From contig OX104130.1 in assembly GCA_944470555.2 (NCBI GenBank), positions 72,855,160 to 72,919,159 of the forward strand: 64,000 nucleotides of DNA, given 5' to 3'. Below are positions 9,975 through 20,624 of the stretch, piece after piece. This DNA is from Heterobilharzia americana. Its lineage: Eukaryota; Platyhelminthes; Trematoda; Strigeidida; Schistosomatidae. A program made the position numbers and the translations under genes. The notes under the pieces were generated by a model. That model made no database searches, was not told the DNA's origin, and saw only the letters and a program-made list of their open reading frames with translations. Each line of letters starts with the position of its first letter. The stretch's first letter is position 1.

Positions 9975-11365
9975 TTTTCAAAATGATAATGACTGCTTTA
10001 TTCGAAACAACATGTATGACAGAGTATAGAAGTTTCAGCATGGAGTATTTCAACAAATTCGCTTTCCGTACATCATTTTGAAAGAAATAACTATTAGGTC
10101 TGCATAGTGTTAATAATAATAATAATTTTGATGATGATAGTTCAGTTAGCCGGTAGAGAAATTCACAGTCCAATACAAGTCGTCTAGGAATAGTTATAGA
10201 CTGTATTTTTGAACATTTATAAATCCATTACCAACTGGTGTAATGTTTTCCCTTTGTTTTGTTATTAACTTGAAAAACGAAAGTTCAAAAACCTTTTAAA
10301 CACGTCCTGGTGTACATGATGCTTTCAAAAGGTATTTAAAAGGTTGAAAACAGACTGAAATTGAAGAACTTGACAGAATATATATATATTCTGTGGGGAA
10401 TGTTTTGATAGCTCAAGATTTAAGCAGGTCGCCAAGATTTTTGCTATCTGTGAACTTAAAGCAGTTGTGTCATTATGTCCATGAAACACAAGACGAAAGT
10501 CTGTTCTTCCTTAAAAAGTTTCACCAGTCAATGATCAAACTGGAATAACATTTCAAACCCACGAAAATGATGCTTACAAATACTATAGAAACTGTAAATA
10601 AAAGAAAATAGAATCAAGTCTATATTGGTCATATTTTTCTAGACTTGTTTCAGATGCCAGTGACTAATGTTTATGGTAGCGTTAATTTATTCTCAAGGGA
10701 ACTTTAGGTAAACATTGTCTATCCATGAGCATTATTGAATTTTTGATTGTACTTATAGTTTCTTAAGAGAAAACCTGGTATTATGGTTTACTTTACCAGT
10801 GGCATTATCTACTCTACTGAAATTCATAAGCGTCTATCTTACATAAAATATGTACAGTCCTATTCATTTATTCCTAAGGTTGGTCAGTTTACATCAACTG
10901 AACCTTTTAAAGGTTATAAAGTTTGTGTTACTAAGTACAACATTCGACCTAATAAGCTTTACGTTGGGTTTTTGGCTAACCGAAACTGGCTCTATTTCAG
11001 CCGTAATAGGTATTTATAAATTCCAGGTGGATCCTCCATACGTGAAGTGTCTCTTTATTGTCATAAAACGTAACTCGTGATGATGTTTTTTTGATCGACA
11101 AAGTAAGACTTGAAAATATAACACGGCTACATTTTTTGAGATTGCAGGATCACGTTTTAGTCTTGAGTAGACAAGTAGTTAGTAATCAGAGTACAAAGTG
11201 CAATAGAACATGGTGAGTAGAAGTAATTGATTAAGATTATAGTTTAGAGTTAGTTGAAAATCTAATGACAAGATAGTGATCTGATCAAATTAGTGGAAGG
11301 TTAAGAAATGAGGTTACAGTGATAGTTGAAGATTGACGATATATTCCTTCTGAATATGTAAATCT
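9975..11365 (+). repeat. Diverged duplicate of 17440-18960 (copy 1)
   Basis: Two blocks match the later region in the same order and orientation. The first is 9975-10440 with 17440-17905 (shared AACATGTAT, AGAGTAT and TATTTCAACAAA, later GTACATGAT and AAGATTTTTGC). The second is 11215-11365 with 18800-18960 (shared CCTAATGAC or TCTAATGAC, then AAATGAGGTTACAGTGATAG and its variant, then GTTGAAG). The middle is not clearly alignable by eye. No coding similarity is visible. A 22-bp perfect palindrome lies at 10373-10394. Confidence 0.55.
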
Positions 11366-12106
11366 GGTTTCATCCATTTGGCTGCAGTGACTTAAGCGAG
11401 TTGAAGAAGATATGAAAGTTCTCCTTGTTAGTTACATTGAACAGTTCCATTGCCTGATTTTACGTCTTCTCTCTTACTGTGATTTTAATAATTTGTCTCT
11501 CCAAGCAACTACAAAGAAGCATTGGTTAAGATGCTGTTTTTCAGAGCATAAAGATTATGGTCTCCAGATTATATTTTCTTAAGATGTATCCGTATGAAAA
11601 CGGACACCAACAAAGCTTGATCAACAAACATGGTAGAAGAGAATGCAGGAAAATCGAGAAAATGGCAGTAATTAATTAGTTGGTCTTTATTCACCTTGAC
11701 CTCAAAATTGATGATACAACAATTATGGTAAACGGGAGACATCACATAACACTGCGCAGGGTGCATTCTGATGTAAACGTAGTTCCCTTTTTTCGTATTA
11801 CTTGTTTCCTGGTAGGAACAGAAATCAACAGGTGCGCTACATGTGTTACATCGAACTACTTTCTCAGTCTGTTAAAAGTGTTGTTTAAAAGAAATAATTC
11901 AGTGAGGTAATCTGGTTTTACAGATGGCCTATGTGTTTCAGCTCCAAGTAAATTAGTTGTACTACTAGCTTGGATCATGCTTTATATTAGCCTGATCAAT
12001 GTAAAAGAGGTTACTGAATTCAGTGAGTTTGACTATAGGAACTATTCAGTGGGAGGACTATTAGATACCTTGTGAGGAGTTAACTCCAGCATGTCAGTTT
12101 TATCTA
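11366..12106. other. Unassigned spacer
   Basis: Short overlapping frames on both strands at 11569-11910 have no recognised similarity. Confidence 0.45.
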
Positions 12107-13645
12107 CTCCTCGCCTAGTTTACTGGTTGAGTAATTACTAGCTGGTCCTTAGCCCAAGTAAAGAGGGAAGTTTGGGCATAGGGCTAGTAGCCCTACCCTG
12201 GAAAACTAATCCAATCGCTAAAGAAACTTCAAAGCACAAACAAAATATAAAAAATAAAAACAAACTTATCCCTCGCTGGGATCGGGAATACGAAATGACG
12301 CATGCTGGTGAAAGCTTTCGGGAAGACAACTGGCCAATATGCCTTCTCTCGTTGAAAGCAGAAGTAAACATCGGATGGCAGTCACCTGGATCTTGACTTC
12401 AAGGTCATCTACTTTGAAAAGGCCTTTGACAGTATCAACTGATAAGTAATTTGGCAGGCAGCTGCTTCAACACTACGATTTAAGTGCCACAAACCTTTAT
12501 CAACCTCATTCAACAGCAGCTATAGGCTATATGATACTACATGCCAAGTGGTTTACAATAGGAAGCTCAGCGATGCTTTGAAAGTGAAATGCAGACAGGA
12601 GTAAGACAAGATTGCCGCCTACTACCACCGGTGATCTTCCTGATTGTGGTCGACTAGAGTCGACTCAACCAGATCATCCAACAAACTGTGAGGGATTAGA
12701 AGTTGAGGATACACTGGACCGATGAAAAGACCTAAGAAAAAGATTTGTATTTCGCCGATGGTGATTTGTGTCTGATTTCGCACTAACTTGAAGATCTACA
12801 GACAAAAATTAAAAAGTTGACAGAAGAGGCAGCGAAAGCGGGACTTCAGGTGAACGCAGAGTAGACAGAAGTGATGAAGATAACCAGCCAACAACAGCAT
12901 CAACAACAAAAGCACCAATCACCACCAGTGGGAGAAACCTAAAGGAAGTTGTCTCTTCCACCTATATACCCTGGCACCATCGTTTCAACTACAGGCGGTG
13001 GCGACGGCACAGATGAGGACATCAAAGCCTAAATCGGAAAAGCAAGACAGGTCTTCATCAATCTGAAATCAGTGTGCAGATCTACTGCACTCAGCATTAG
13101 GCATGAACAACATCCGGATTTTCAACACTAATATCCGTCAAGTCAGTGCTTCTATGTGATGGTTGAGGAACTGGGTGCGTCACATAAAGAAAGTATTTAC
13201 AAAACTATAACAGATATAAACATCTGAGCTGGGTTGTTTGATCGTGAGAACACAATACAACAAAGCCCATCCACCTGAGCTACAAATATTCTCCATTATT
13301 TCAAAGACATAATCATCAACAGCTGCCTACATTAGCTGGATATTGAAGATTAGATGACTAGAAAGAATATGTGACAATGAACTCCGACTTGCAAACGAAT
13401 CAACCAAGAACCCATTGCCCAACAAATATGTAGAATAAGAAAGTGGAGATGGGTTGGGCATATACTAAGAAGACGGTTTGGAGACATCATGCGCCAGTTC
13501 AGCTCCTTGAATAGAACCCAAGTGACAAACGACGAGTTGAGTGTCGAACGGTGACGTGAAGGAGATGGTGTGAGAAAAAATGAAAGCTTCTGGGAAGCCG
13601 TGGAGCCAGCTTCAAAAGACATCAGAGAAGAGAATGAAATTATCA
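12107..13645 (+). mobile_element. Internally deleted RTE-like copy
   Basis: The family 5' end is present (CCTCGCCTAGTT, then GGGCTAGTAGCCCTACCC and an A-rich tract), up to about 12375. The sequence then jumps directly to the RT palm: YFEKAFDSIN is motif A, with FADG where motif C should be FADD near 12755. It continues through the RT C-terminal region and the linker to about 13645. Compared with the full copy at 57109-60440, roughly 1.9 kb is missing, covering the endonuclease and the N-terminal RT. The simple-repeat 3' tail is also lost. Several stops are present. Confidence 0.85.
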
Positions 13646-13863
13646 TCATGAAAGCAAACGCTAGTGCTAGCTACTACTCATTACATACGATAAAAAAAAT
13701 CTAACTCATGTCAGACACATATTTTGTAGATCTTGACAACAGTAGACCTTATGAAGTAATGAATTACATGTAATTTCTTCGTAATTTGATTAAGGAATAC
13801 AAGAAAGTCATCTACTGGCCTTAATATTTTATTTGCGAAGAGGAATTGACTGCGTTCAGCATA

Positions 13864-14325
13864 TATTATTATTTTTCCCTTGGGCTCCTAGTAGAGCCTT
13901 CCTTGCACTCTCTTCTCTGTAGTCTTTGAATCTGGCGCCACTACTGCTCACAAGCTTTCATTTCTTCCTCACACAACATCTCCTCCATGTCGCCCTCTGC
14001 TCAGACGCCCAACTCGTCGTTTCCCCTTTGGATTTCACATGACAGTCTAGCCTAGCACATGATGTCCTCAATCGGTGTTCTCAGTACATGTCCAATCCAT
14101 TTCCATCTCCACTTTCTTCTGCATATTTGTTGGACGATAGGTTCTTGGTTGATTTGTTGGCAGGCTTATTCCTACTATTTTGGCCATCTGATCTTCAGTA
14201 TCGAGCAAGCGTAGGTGTTAACTGTTGATGAATGTCTGTAGTTTGTTGGTAATGCCAAGTTTGTGAACCGTATAGCAGCACTGACTTGACATTGGTGTTG
14301 AAATCCGGATGTTGTTCTTTGAGCT
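13864..14325 (-). mobile_element. RTE-like 3' fragment
   Basis: A minus-strand 3' piece starting at the AAT tail next to TAGGAGCCCAAGGG and running back to the INTNVKSVLLYG-like segment near 14290. It lies tail to tail with the preceding plus-strand copy, about 220 bp apart. Confidence 0.85.
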
Positions 14326-14720
14326 GAATGCATTCATAAAATAGCTTGACATCAATAGAAAGAATCAGGTGAATCGGATAGCTGTCTTTAACGAGATGGT
14401 ATTACTGAAATCTAACTTAAGCGATATCATGCAATTATACTTTGCAGATAGGCATACAGCATGTTCAAACCTTAACTCAATTGGCATATTTTTATAATTA
14501 AAGACTATAAAAGTAGAAAAAAAAGTTCAGTTTACAAAAAGAAATTTAATCTATTCAACAATTATTTATTTTAGAGAAATTTGGCTCGTATAAATAAAAT
14601 TTCATGGAAATATATTAGACAACAAAAAGGAGGACTTTTAAAGAATGAAATGACTCAGCTGAAAACATTTGAAAAACATTCCCTATAGCAATGAAAATCT
14701 TGCTTACTTACTTATTTTTC

Positions 14721-14756
<36 letters not shown>

Positions 14757-17439
14757 TTACTTCAGTTTCCCATCTCTGTACATTACCACATACTCCAGGG
14801 AATAATTAACTATCCTGTAGACTTAATCTTTCAAAATTAATGCAAATTGATAGTTACAATTTAGAAAATAATCTTGTAAGAGCATTTATTTTTAATTTTG
14901 TACATTAAGAAACGTCTTATAGAAATGAAAAACTAGTGGTAGTATCCCGTCGCATGATTTCTTTGATACAAATGATGAGTATTACTTGTATGAATAAAAA
15001 TTTATCCAGATGATGATTTAATTGAAGGAAATTTCAGACTCCACTGTGGTTTACACGCCGCTTTTCAGCGACATATGTGCAGATCTGTGAACATTCAGTC
15101 ATTGTTAACTTCGTAGACGCTAATTGATGTAAATCAGTATTGTCGTCAGACTGTTTAAAGAATTTAATTAACAACAACTAGCATTGAAGTAATATGACGC
15201 AAGCTCTTTAGTTTCAACTGACGTAGACAATCATGATCACAAATTTGACTGAGAAAATTTATCACTCGTTCACACATCTGGTTTGTTAGCTGTAATAAGC
15301 TTCCTAGAAGTCTTGTAATCCAAAGAAAAATCAGTCAACAGACACATGAGGAATAAAACCAATATACAATTTCCGAAAAAAGAAAACAGCTATCCACCAA
15401 CCAACTGCGAATTGAACGAAAAACCCCGAAAATAAAGTTCCATGTGATAGTAGTATATTGCTTCATTTCACTTCTTCCTTATCTTGTAGAAGGACACCCT
15501 TCAAGGTCAGAAAAAGCATTACGGGTGAATTTATGCAACATTTCATTATACATCACTTCTTCATGAAGTTAATGCTAAGAATATCACCAGGTTTATTGAT
15601 GAAATATCAACGACATAATATCGAAGACCAGAGACCATTGGATCGTCATAGGCTTGATTTTATAGTTTTACCAAAGTTCAGCTTTAATGACCAGTGTTCA
15701 TACATGAAGTCAAAAGATGTTTAATGAATCATTCTTAACTTGGAAGAAATAAGTACAGTGTTGCAAAATCTCAAAGGGACAAACATTTCACACACATTTC
15801 GTCTTTCAGTATTATGAGTCTGGGTGAGAGGGCTAACCAATGCCAAACGTTAATTCTACTGATGAAAACTGCTTAATGTTCAATGGTTAAGCAAAGGACT
15901 TGATGAAATACTGATAATTAATTATATAAGTAGTACAGATATAATAACATGTAAAGTTCTTGATTTCATTCTCCTGGACAGAATTTTTTGAATGAATTAC
16001 AATGTATTTTTGGCGCCTTTAACATTAATCTCACAGTTACAATGCTTGGTTCAAATTTTTGCTTGCGAGCAATCAGTACTGTTTAAGTATAACGAAAGGG
16101 TTCGGGTACTAACATGTAACAAAGTAAATGAACTAATTGTTGCAGAAACAGTCGGCCGCTCAGACAAAACATAATTTTTCAGATGATCTAGCTAGCTATC
16201 ATGTCATGAAATACCACCTTATTTTGGTCAAGGTGAGTTGGTAATTATGTAATTACCACAACTACAGGGTTTATCGTTTCTTTTCAAACCTGAACAAGTC
16301 ATACTTAATTCGAACTGACACAAATTATGTCACATCACAGATACATTAGTAGAACGATTTGTCTTCTAGCTAACAGAAGCAACATCAAACTGTGATGGTG
16401 GTTAACTCTCTAGTTCATCTCAAGAAAACCTGATTCACAGACACCAGAGCGACTATGTAGTGCGAATGCGACTATACAAATAAACACTAATCAGGCTTCC
16501 GGATAAACACACACTTTTTACACAGTTCAGAAGAGATTTCTAGTTGGATATGCAGTGTAGTCGTTATTCTTAGCAGGCATGAGAAATGTAGATGACTTGA
16601 CTTGCTTCATAATTTAAGTAGAATTTTATCTCTTCGACTAAAAATGCATGTCTTGGGTATGTAATAGTGTCTACTGAACACTTTACAAGGATCATGCTAC
16701 CCTTGACTGAAAATTCTGTCTCACTGTAAAGTTCATATTGCTGATACTCTTAACCTGCTGACTATATAGAATTTACTGAAGGACAGAGATTTTATAAATG
16801 CCTATAATGACTTGGTTAAATGTTTCACAGGATTTTATGTGCTGAAAACTGCAAATCGTATAATATATTTAAGGTTATGTACATATCTCTGTTAAGTTTA
16901 TTTCGTTGTAATGAACAAAATATCATTCTATCTACTTAGTTAACTAAAATTGGTACTGCATAGATTGATATTTACAAACAATCAGTTATACTAATGATAG
17001 TTAATAGGAAGGTTAAATGTCAAATATTTTAGGAATGTACAAATAAAATCCTGTGGCGCTAGATCTGATCTCCATTAACAACCAAAATTGTTCATAATAA
17101 GAAAAAAATATATTATCACTTGTACACTGCTGTGAATGTATTTCTATGATATAGAATGTTATGTAAAAACTATGAAAATGTAGCTGTTCACATGTGTCAT
17201 TAGATGATGTTATCAACAGAATTAAGTTCACCCATTTTCTAAATTTCATTTATTTAAATGTTATTTAGATTTATTTATTATCAAGAAAATCTTTACTTCA
17301 TTCATGTTTTTCAGCCTGTTGTGCAGAAGACTTTACAAAAGGAGATGTTGTGAACACTAATGACATTAGGCTTTTTATTTCACTTTTTTCCAGCCGTAAA
17401 TGACTGCTAATTAGTTACCTAATAATAATAATAATAATA
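14326..17439. other. Long unassigned region with one (AT)n
   Basis: No mobile element or host coding similarity recognised. Frames of 88 codons (15458-15724, plus), 60 codons (15992-16174, plus) and 78 codons (17013-17249, minus) lack any domain I know, and none has a convincing splice-site context. A dinucleotide repeat sits at 14723-14754 and (TAA)n at 17421-17440. Confidence 0.5.
14723..14754. repeat. (AT)16 microsatellite
   Basis: Uninterrupted AT dinucleotides over 32 bases. Confidence 0.98.
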
Positions 17440-18181
17440 AAAACAGCATTATTCCAACCAACATGTATAATAGAGTATGGAATTTCCAGCAGGTAATATT
17501 TCAACAAACATGTTATCCCTAAAATATTTTTAAAAGGAATAGCTGTTGCATTCGAATAGTATTGACAATAACAGTATTAAAGGCTGTAATGTGAAATTGG
17601 TAGCTGGTGTTACATTAGCCTCTGATCTGGACTAGGAAATGAACACAAAATCGAGTGCAATTATCATAGTGGTAGTTTAGTCAGTCAGTGTAAAAATATG
17701 CAACTCGATATAGGTAATCTAGGAATGGTAGTGTGAGTAGCATTTTTTCTTTGCTTTGTTTTTAGCTTTAGAAATGACATTTTGACAGGATTTGAAAAAG
17801 GCGCGAGAGTACATGATACAGTTAGGAGATATGTTGAAAAGATTAAAACAAATAGAATGGGAAGAATTTGATGAAATATATTCAGTAGAAATATGTTTTG
17901 TAGCCTAAGATTTTTGCGAACTGCTTGAACCTGAGTAGATTATAGCGAAACCAGATGAAAAACGCAAAAAGTAGGCTTTTCAAAACATAAATCCAATAAA
18001 CTGTAGACTTCAGTGAAAGCCTATTCGGAACTATTCATTCATCAGATTTAATCTCTGACTGGGATACACGCACTAAACGACAGGACTGAATATTAGAGAC
18101 ACGAGGGTCCGTATTTATCCTTAGTGTTTATAGAACAAATTAGTACCTTCGCTTAGGAGACAGATGGTGGAGTAAAGATAG

Positions 18182-18183
<2 letters not shown>

Positions 18184-18230
<47 letters not shown>
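18184..18230. repeat. (AT)n microsatellite, 47 bp
   Basis: Uninterrupted AT/TA dinucleotides located about 50 bp left of the SINE pair. Confidence 0.98.
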
Positions 18231-18232
<2 letters not shown>

Positions 18233-18280
18233 AATATATTTCCAACTTTGATTTTCATGACATACATTTGTCAGCAGTAG

Positions 18281-18424
18281 ATACGAGGACTCTCGTTTAG
18301 TCCTATTAAGGACTCGTCAGTTGGATGTACCTGCCAACCAGTGAGCGATGATTTTTTCACGGAGACTGGAACCCTGGGCCAGTCGCTTGAAATGACATCA
18401 TGTAAACTAGACCCGTTGTACAAG
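18281..18424 (-). mobile_element. Sm-alpha SINE, minus-strand member of a head-to-head pair
   Basis: On the minus strand a B-box-like GGGTTCCAGTCTCC (18361-18375) precedes a hammerhead at 18281-18332. The CTGACGAG side is intact, but GGACTAAACG replaces GGACGAAACG, so G12, the general base of the ribozyme, is changed to T. Predicted inactive. The pol III head abuts that of the plus-strand copy beginning at about 18425. Confidence 0.8.
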
Positions 18425-18600
18425 AAGTAGTTATCGTAACTCTGTGGCCTAGTGAATGACGCTTTGGCATTGAAGCGACCAATCTCTGGTTTGAGTCTTA
18501 GTGGGAAAAAAATTACCTAGTGAGAGACAGGTATATCTAACTGAAGAATCACAAACAGGACGAAACGCGCATCCTGGATCCCACTGCTAGCCATTGTTCA
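18425..18600 (+). mobile_element. Sm-alpha SINE with near-intact hammerhead
   Basis: An A-box-like GTGGCCTAGTGA lies at 18444-18455 and a B-box-like GGTTTGAGTCT at 18488-18498. The hammerhead is at 18529-18592. CTGAAGA satisfies the CTGANGA consensus and GGACGAAACGCGC is intact. ATC followed by CTGGATCCCACTGC marks the expected cleavage site after the C. Stem II is weakened because ATCAC pairs poorly with AGGA. This is one of the better preserved copies. Confidence 0.85.
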
Positions 18601-19245
18601 TCATTAAATACCAACATATTTAAGTGGAATACGATAAAATGGGACAAGAACACGGCGATGTAAGGAAATTGTTAAAAGTGAAACAAAGTCAGGATTTTAT
18701 GCATCGATGTCATAAGTTTGCATCTTATTATAACAAAAACTCTCAAAAACTAGATTGGAGCACGATCTAAGCAATTACTGTATGTTTTGCAAGAAAATAA
18801 TTAGTAGAAATTAGCTGATTAGGATTTGGGTCTAGAATTAACTCAAAACCTAATGACAGCATAATAGTCTAGGCGAATTATTGCGAATTTGGGAAATAAG
18901 GTTGCACTGGTAGTTGAAGAGTGACAATGGCTTACTTTGGAACACATGAATCTGATCGCAAGCATTTAATTGTAAAAGCTTCAGTGAAGCAAAGAAGGTT
19001 TGAGTTATTCTGTCTGCTGATTATTTTCAGCAATGTCGAAGCAACTGTTCGATATCCTGTGTCAAACAAGTGTTTCGTAATTACAGTATTCAGAATACTT
19101 GTTTCTGTCAATCATAGGCTGTTCGGGACATTGTCTTTTGAAGTTGAAATTACACTTTTATACAGTTTAAAGTAAGATCTCAGAGTTTTGTTTCTTTTCA
19201 TGAAATATTCTCATAAAACAATATTTAGTTTTCGTAAATAATGGA

Positions 19246-19345
19246 GAACATTTGTAGCTCAGGTGGATGGTTTTGGTTGTGCTGTGTTCTCTGAGCTGAG
19301 TTGTTTAATCGTGAAGCTTTCATCATCTTTCTGGACGATATCATC
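19246..19345 (+). mobile_element. Solo PLE terminal repeat with mutated hammerhead
   Basis: It begins TTTGTAGCTCAGGTGG, contains GTGTTCTCTGAGCTGAG, and ends with the reverse complement of the PLE hammerhead (GAAGCTTTCATCATC then CTGGACGATATCATC). It matches the left terminal repeat of the PLE at 36070-37255, but no coding sequence adjoins it. On the minus strand the ribozyme core reads AAGATGA instead of CTGATGA, so it is dead. Confidence 0.7.
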
Positions 19346-20518
19346 TTTTCATCTTTGAAAGTTATCTTAAAAGATGAATCAGAGACATCTGAATGACCTG
19401 ATTCTATTTTGTGTTCATGAAGTAATCAAGTTGTTGTTGTTTGATCACCTTTCGTTAGCCATAGCAAGCAGTTTTCATCAAGGCGCTTCTGAAGGACCTA
19501 CTTGCAGCTTTCAGTATAGTCAACTGTACAACATCATGTGATTTATTAGATGTATATAGACGTATACGCAAGCAAAAAACTATCTCTCGTATACATGGTC
19601 AAATCAAATGAAAATTAGAAAACACCAACCTCAAGCTAACGGAGTGGATATGATTTTTGAGACAATTTGAAAAACGATTCCTCAATACTTTACCTGAGGC
19701 TACCCCTTTGAATGCCGAATCCATCAATAAGATCTTCTTAGAAAGTGCAACTGGGTTGCTGGGAATTCATTTTTTCAAGATTTTGTCAATAGGTCTTTTG
19801 AAATATCTATTAATTACCAGTACTGTTCTAAGAGTTTCAGTTTTTTCATCAACATCATCTAAGAAGATTTTCCGAATTCTGGAATACAATGAATGAACTA
19901 CATTTCTTTTTCTTCCAATAGGTATTCAGTTATAAAAGTGTTCACACCATCCAGTTCAGAATGGCCTGTGATAAGATGACCTCTACAGTGCACTATCTTC
20001 CCTTCTCTTTAAAATCATATTTGGGAAGTGAAAAATTGAATTTAATTGTTTATCATCTTACCAATTATAAATAGGACTGCATAGCTTGATAATAAAGTCA
20101 TTGAAAAGAAGTGTTTCTTCGCTGACTGAAGTCTTGTCCTTCTGATACACAATTATATAATACCAAATAATCTGTTAAAATACCACAGTAATAAGTTGAC
20201 CCCATTTTTTGTATTTATCAAGTAATGGATCTCAACCACATTGAGCAGTAAAAGCACACTTAACGGTCACAAAATCAGATGACAATCTATCTAGACCAAG
20301 TGAAAGCATAAATATGCTTTTCCTAGATGCTCAAGTAAAAAGTGAACCAGCTTGGTCATTTTGGTTGTGAATATTATGAGGCTAGCATAAGTAGCACTCA
20401 AGAACTTTTCATTGCTTTTTCTTACATTTCTTTCCTATCTAGAATTCTTTTGTCTCCATAATCTTCAGCTGCGTTTGTGTTTTCATCAAATGCAGTTCTA
20501 ACTAACTAACTGACTAAT
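19346..20518. other. Unassigned spacer
   Basis: No family recognised. A short segment at 20080-20115 (AGCTTGATAATAAAGT, CTGAAAAGA-like) recurs in the same orientation at 20955-20990. Confidence 0.45.
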
Positions 20519-20624
20519 TAGTGCAGCAGGTATGAACAATTGAGGGAAACATACAACTTTCAAAGCTAAACTGAACCACTGTAAAGTTGTATGTTTCCCT
20601 CAATTGTTCATACCTGCTGCACTA
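20519..20624. repeat. Perfect 42-bp inverted repeat (hairpin)
   Basis: Arms 20519-20560 and 20583-20624 are exact reverse complements over 42 bases, with a 22-base spacer. The left arm begins TAGTGCAGCAGGTATGAAC and ends CATACAACTTT. There is no wobble or mismatch and the boundary is sharp on both sides. It belongs to none of the element families seen here. It could be a recent small inverted duplication, a foldback element, a pre-miRNA-like or siRNA-producing hairpin, or an assembly or sequencing fold-back artefact. Confidence 0.97.

Larger units (their letters stand above)
17440..18960 (+). repeat. Diverged duplicate of 9975-11365 (copy 2)
   Basis: Partner of the repeat at 9975-11365, with the same order and strand. 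This copy is interrupted between the two alignable blocks by an (AT)n tract (18184-18230) and a pair of Sm-alpha SINEs (18281-18600). Confidence 0.55.
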
